From Fodinibacter sp963834965 (GTDB lineage: Bacteria; Actinomycetota; Actinomycetes; Actinomycetales; Dermatophilaceae): a DNA stretch of 64,000 bases. Where the stretch lies: positions 197,487 to 261,486 of the forward strand of contig CAWIEI010000034.1 of assembly GCA_963834965.1 (NCBI GenBank), given 5' to 3'. The notes beneath the pieces are model-generated. The model was given only the letters and a program-made list of their open reading frames with translations. It did no database searches and was not told where the DNA came from. Below are positions 61,447-64,000 of the stretch, in pieces. Each line of letters opens with the position of its first letter. Position 1 is the stretch's first letter. Both the position numbers and the translations under genes were made by a program.

Positions 61447-62739
61447 CTATGCCCACACTCCTTGCCCGGTGAGCCGCCGGAACACGGCCTCGATCGTGAA
61501 CGACAGGGCGACCATCGCGAGCAGCACAGCCGCGGAGCCGAGGCTGCTCTTGGCGAGCAACGCGGCGAGCGCCCCGACGCAGGCCGCGGCCGCGACGATC
61601 GAGATCCACGGCTTCGTCGATGCCCGCTGCTTCGAGGTCCGCGCCTCTGCCACGTTCACGGTCGCGAAGATGATGAGGAACCCGGCGCTGCCCATCGTGG
61701 AGATGCTCTCCAGGTCCAGGACGTTCGCGAGCGCGAGGGTCGCCACGGCGGTGATGATGAGCCCCTCGAGTGGTTGGTTCCAGATCGGGCGCTCGAGCTG
61801 TGCCGGGAGCTCACGCGCTTTGGCGATGGTGTAGGTCATCCGTGCGGAGCCGTAGAGCGTGGCGTTGATGGCCGACGCAGTCGAGAGCAGCGCGGCGATA
61901 CCGATCAGGACGAACCCGGCTGACCCCAGCGCCGGACGCGCTGCGACCGCGAGGGCGTAGTCCTTGGCCTCCACCAGTTGAGAGACCGGGACGGACCCGA
62001 CCGCGACGACGGCCACGAGGACGTAGAGCACGATGACGGACAGCACGGAGATGTAGTAAGCGCGTGTGAGCGTCGGTCCAGGGTCGACGACGTCCTCTGC
62101 CGCGTTGGCGATCAGCTCGAAGCCTTCGTATGCGAGGAACACGATCATGCCGCCGGCAACGAGCGACAGCGGCGGGCTCCACTGGTCCGGGCTGAGCCGG
62201 GTCGTGGAGACTCCGAACATCCCGACCACAACGAACAGCAGCAGGATCGTGAGCTTGGTGGCGACTATGTAGCGCTCGGCCCGCGCCACGGTGGAGGCGC
62301 CGGCGACGTTGAGCAGCGCGATGAGGACCACCACGGCGGTGAGGAAGACGTGCTTGCCGACTTCGTGGTACTTGTCCGGCAGGAAGCTCGCCGCGTAGCT
62401 GCCGAACGCCTGGGCGTACAGCGCGAGCATCACGATGTAACTCAGCCACAGCAGCACGTTGATGCCACCCGAGAACAGCCCCGGGCCGAACGCGCGGTTG
62501 ACGAATGTCACCGTCCCACCGCGGCTCGGGTACGACGTCGAGAGCAGCGCGTAGGACCGTGCAGTGAGCAGTGCGACGAGTCCCGCCACGAGGAATGCGA
62601 CGGGCGCTCCACCGTCGGCAATCTGCACCGACAGCCCGAGGACAGCGAAGATCCCGCCGCCGACCATCCCACCGACGCCGATCGCCACGACGCCCCAAAG
62701 ACCGATGCGTCTCGGTGAACCAGACTGGCGCTTCGTCAC
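61447..62739 (-). CDS. APC-superfamily amino acid permease
   Basis: The GTG start at 62739 follows AGGAGGCGGGG. The 430-residue product has about 12 hydrophobic helices and the APC opening VVAIGVGGMVGGGIFAVLGL, which forms the unwound substrate-binding part of the first helix. A second family block, IVFLAYEGFELIANAAEDV, lies near residue 205. The helix 8 region (LIGIAALLSTASAINATLYG) is also typical. It imports or exchanges an amino acid or amine at the cytoplasmic membrane, and the substrate is unknown. It is somewhat shorter than YjeH/ArcD-type relatives. The gene is monocistronic. Confidence 0.92.
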   Translation of the reverse strand: MTKRQSGSPRRIGLWGVVAIGVGGMVGGGIFAVLGLSVQIADGGAPVAFLVAGLVALLTARSYALLSTSYPSRGGTVTFVNRAFGPGLFSGGINVLLWLSYIVMLALYAQAFGSYAASFLPDKYHEVGKHVFLTAVVVLIALLNVAGASTVARAERYIVATKLTILLLFVVVGMFGVSTTRLSPDQWSPPLSLVAGGMIVFLAYEGFELIANAAEDVVDPGPTLTRAYYISVLSVIVLYVLVAVVAVGSVPVSQLVEAKDYALAVAARPALGSAGFVLIGIAALLSTASAINATLYGSARMTYTIAKARELPAQLERPIWNQPLEGLIITAVATLALANVLDLESISTMGSAGFLIIFATVNVAEARTSKQRASTKPWISIVAAAACVGALAALLAKSSLGSAAVLLAMVALSFTIEAVFRRLTGQGVWA

Positions 62740-63354
62740 AGGCACCCCGCCTCCTGGGCCGTGGCATCCTGGGCGGCTCGACGCACCACTCACCACACCA
62801 TGCCACCGCCCCCGTGATCGCGCTCAACCCTCGCACCGTGACCCCAGCAGCCAGAGCCTGCCGGAGGTCGAGCACCAGATCGTGCGGCGACCGCTTCACC
62901 CGTCACCACCGAGACTCGACAAGGAGGTGCCACCCACCCCTCGTTCAACCGATGGTCGGGCTTCCCCAGGACCCGCGCCGCCGCGAGTCCGCCCGCTACT
63001 GGTGCCGGACCGCGCCGAGCTGGGTGATCGAGGGGGCGAGGCGCGACCCGCCCAACGCTAGGCTTCTCGACGCTGCTTGTCGCCGACCACTTCCACAACT
63101 CCACGGTCTGTACACCGCGGCTGGCCGCCGCCGCCGTCACGACGACGCTTCGACTCGGAAGCTACCTCTATGACAACGACTTCAGGCATCGCGTCACCGC
63201 CCCCGTCGTCTCAGGGCGCCGAGCGGAGTGCGCGCGGTCACGGTCACCTTCACGGTCGCGGTCACGTCGATCTCGGGTGGGGCTGGCGGTGGCCACGACG
63301 GCAGTAGCGAGTTCCAGGCGTCGCCCGGAGGGCACGTTTGCGTAGGCTGACGCG
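62740..63354. other. 615-base gap, nothing recognised until the promoter of the next gene
   Basis: Open frames lack start signals and motifs and read as low-complexity Arg/Pro. A TAGGCT -10-like box at 63343-63348 precedes the alcohol dehydrogenase start. Confidence 0.45.
63343..63348 (+). promoter_or_regulatory. -10 box for a leaderless alcohol dehydrogenase transcript
   Basis: TAGGCT fits TANNNT and ends six bases before the ATG at 63355. No Shine-Dalgarno sequence is present, so the mRNA probably starts at the ATG, as proposed for allH at 13999, where the spacing is the same. Confidence 0.4.
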
Positions 63355-64000
63355 ATGACATCGGGCAGGCTGATGAGGGCCGTGCGGTACGACCGGTACG
63401 GCCCGCCCCGGGTACTGCGCGTTGTCGAGGTCCCGGTTCCCGACCCGGGACCGGACCAGGTCCTGGTTCGGGTGAGGGCCACATCGGTGAACCTCTCGGA
63501 CTGGGAGACGCTGACGGGGTGGCCCGCATACTCGCGCATCGAGGGCCCATGGCGGCCGGCCCGCCCCGTACTCGGCTCGGACGTCGCTGGCGTTGTCGAG
63601 GCGCTCGGGCCCGGTGTGTCGGCCTTCGCCCCCGGCGACGAGGTGTTCGGGGACAACCTCAGGCTCAAGGGCGGGTTTGCCGAGTACTGCCTCGCGTCGG
63701 TCAGTGGGTTGGCGCCGAAACCGGCCGGCCTGTCGTTCGTTGACGCCTCGGCGCTCCCTCAGTCGTCGGCTATCGCGCTGCAGGGCACGCAGTGGGCGGG
63801 GGAGGGGACTCGGATGTGCATCAACGGCGCCGGCGGTGGCACCGGCGCGTTCGCCGTCCAGCTCGCGAAGGCGGCAGGCGCCGATGTCACCGGAGTCGAC
63901 AACGCCGGGAAGCAGGCATGGATGCTCGAGCTGGGAGCCGACGAGGTCGTCGACTACGAGTCCGAGGACTGGACCCGCCGTGGGCCGTTTGACCTGGTTC
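63355..64000 (+). CDS. Zinc-type alcohol dehydrogenase/quinone oxidoreductase family, cut by the window end
   Basis: The frame opens at ATG 63355 and is still open at the window end, giving the first 215 residues. It shows the medium-chain dehydrogenase GroES-like domain (MRAVRYDRYGPPRVLRVVEV, VLVRVRATSVNLSDWE, VLGSDVAGVVEALGPGV, FAPGDEVFG). The NAD(P)-binding motif follows (MCINGAGGGTGAFAVQLAKA, then GADVTGVD and LGADEVVDY). The zinc-ligand cysteines of true alcohol dehydrogenases are absent at the usual place (NLSDWE rather than C-x-H), so it belongs to the zinc-independent quinone oxidoreductase branch. The leaderless start is inferred from the -10 box. Confidence 0.9.
   Translation, partial: MTSGRLMRAVRYDRYGPPRVLRVVEVPVPDPGPDQVLVRVRATSVNLSDWETLTGWPAYSRIEGPWRPARPVLGSDVAGVVEALGPGVSAFAPGDEVFGDNLRLKGGFAEYCLASVSGLAPKPAGLSFVDASALPQSSAIALQGTQWAGEGTRMCINGAGGGTGAFAVQLAKAAGADVTGVDNAGKQAWMLELGADEVVDYESEDWTRRGPFDLV

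Overview
The window is about 70% G+C by eye. It shows Actinomycetota-style gene structure: tight ATGA, GTGA and TGATG overlaps, frequent GTG starts, and leaderless-looking starts a few bases after a TANNNT box. DUF222-HNH, ANTAR, PknG/GlnX/GlnH, DUF6131 and CebR-box genes point to a soil-type member of the Micrococcales, perhaps Intrasporangiaceae. The family placement is inference. No rRNA, tRNA or CRISPR array was recognised.

Layout. 0.3-3.2 kb holds decayed genes (a frameshifted DUF222/HNH gene and a 5'-truncated multicopper oxidase). 3.3-5.1 kb is a membrane-anchored Vps62-like protein. 5.1-17.8 kb is a nitrogen-scavenging locus. On the minus strand it has a UraA-type nucleobase permease, a three-subunit form II molybdenum hydroxylase, a CoxG-like protein, a nitrilase-family hydrolase and a PucR regulator. 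Divergent from pucR on the plus strand are DUF2877, FdrA and DUF1116, the three subunits of the AllFGH (oxamate carbamoyltransferase) type. 17.9-19.2 kb is a secreted GH6 cellulase behind a perfect CebR box. 19.2-19.6 kb is a 63-bp minisatellite. folD and a ChaA-like antiporter follow.

21.7-34.5 kb is one ten-gene minus-strand operon: TelA, an unknown, a CbxX-type AAA+ ATPase, GlnX, GlnH, a coiled-coil protein, PknG, a PP2C phosphatase, a VWA protein and an FHA protein. It extends the mycobacterial pknG-glnX-glnH amino-acid-sensing operon, and CxxC zinc ribbons are shared by the kinase, phosphatase and FHA protein.

34.5-40.7 kb is an accessory island: unknown small genes, an XRE-like regulator with two matching palindromes, IS1380 and ISL3 remnants, a winged-helix regulator, a 39-residue exported peptide with a strong terminator, and a decayed nuclease-like gene. 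40.7-47.4 kb is an exopolysaccharide operon: nucleotide-sugar 6-dehydrogenase, HAS/NodC-like synthase, a 39-residue membrane microprotein, a polysaccharide deacetylase and LamG-like surface proteins. 48-64 kb is a mosaic of stress and signalling genes (GAF-ANTAR, two paralogous 66-residue proteins, DUF6131, a MalT-type LuxR regulator, a haloalkane-dehalogenase-like hydrolase, a LURP-one protein, an APC permease, and a zinc-type alcohol dehydrogenase cut by the window end), with several decayed genes between them.

Several otherwise intact genes are broken by one- or two-base shifts, some in G or C runs. Either this copy carries indel errors or these genes are young pseudogenes. Such genes are flagged individually.
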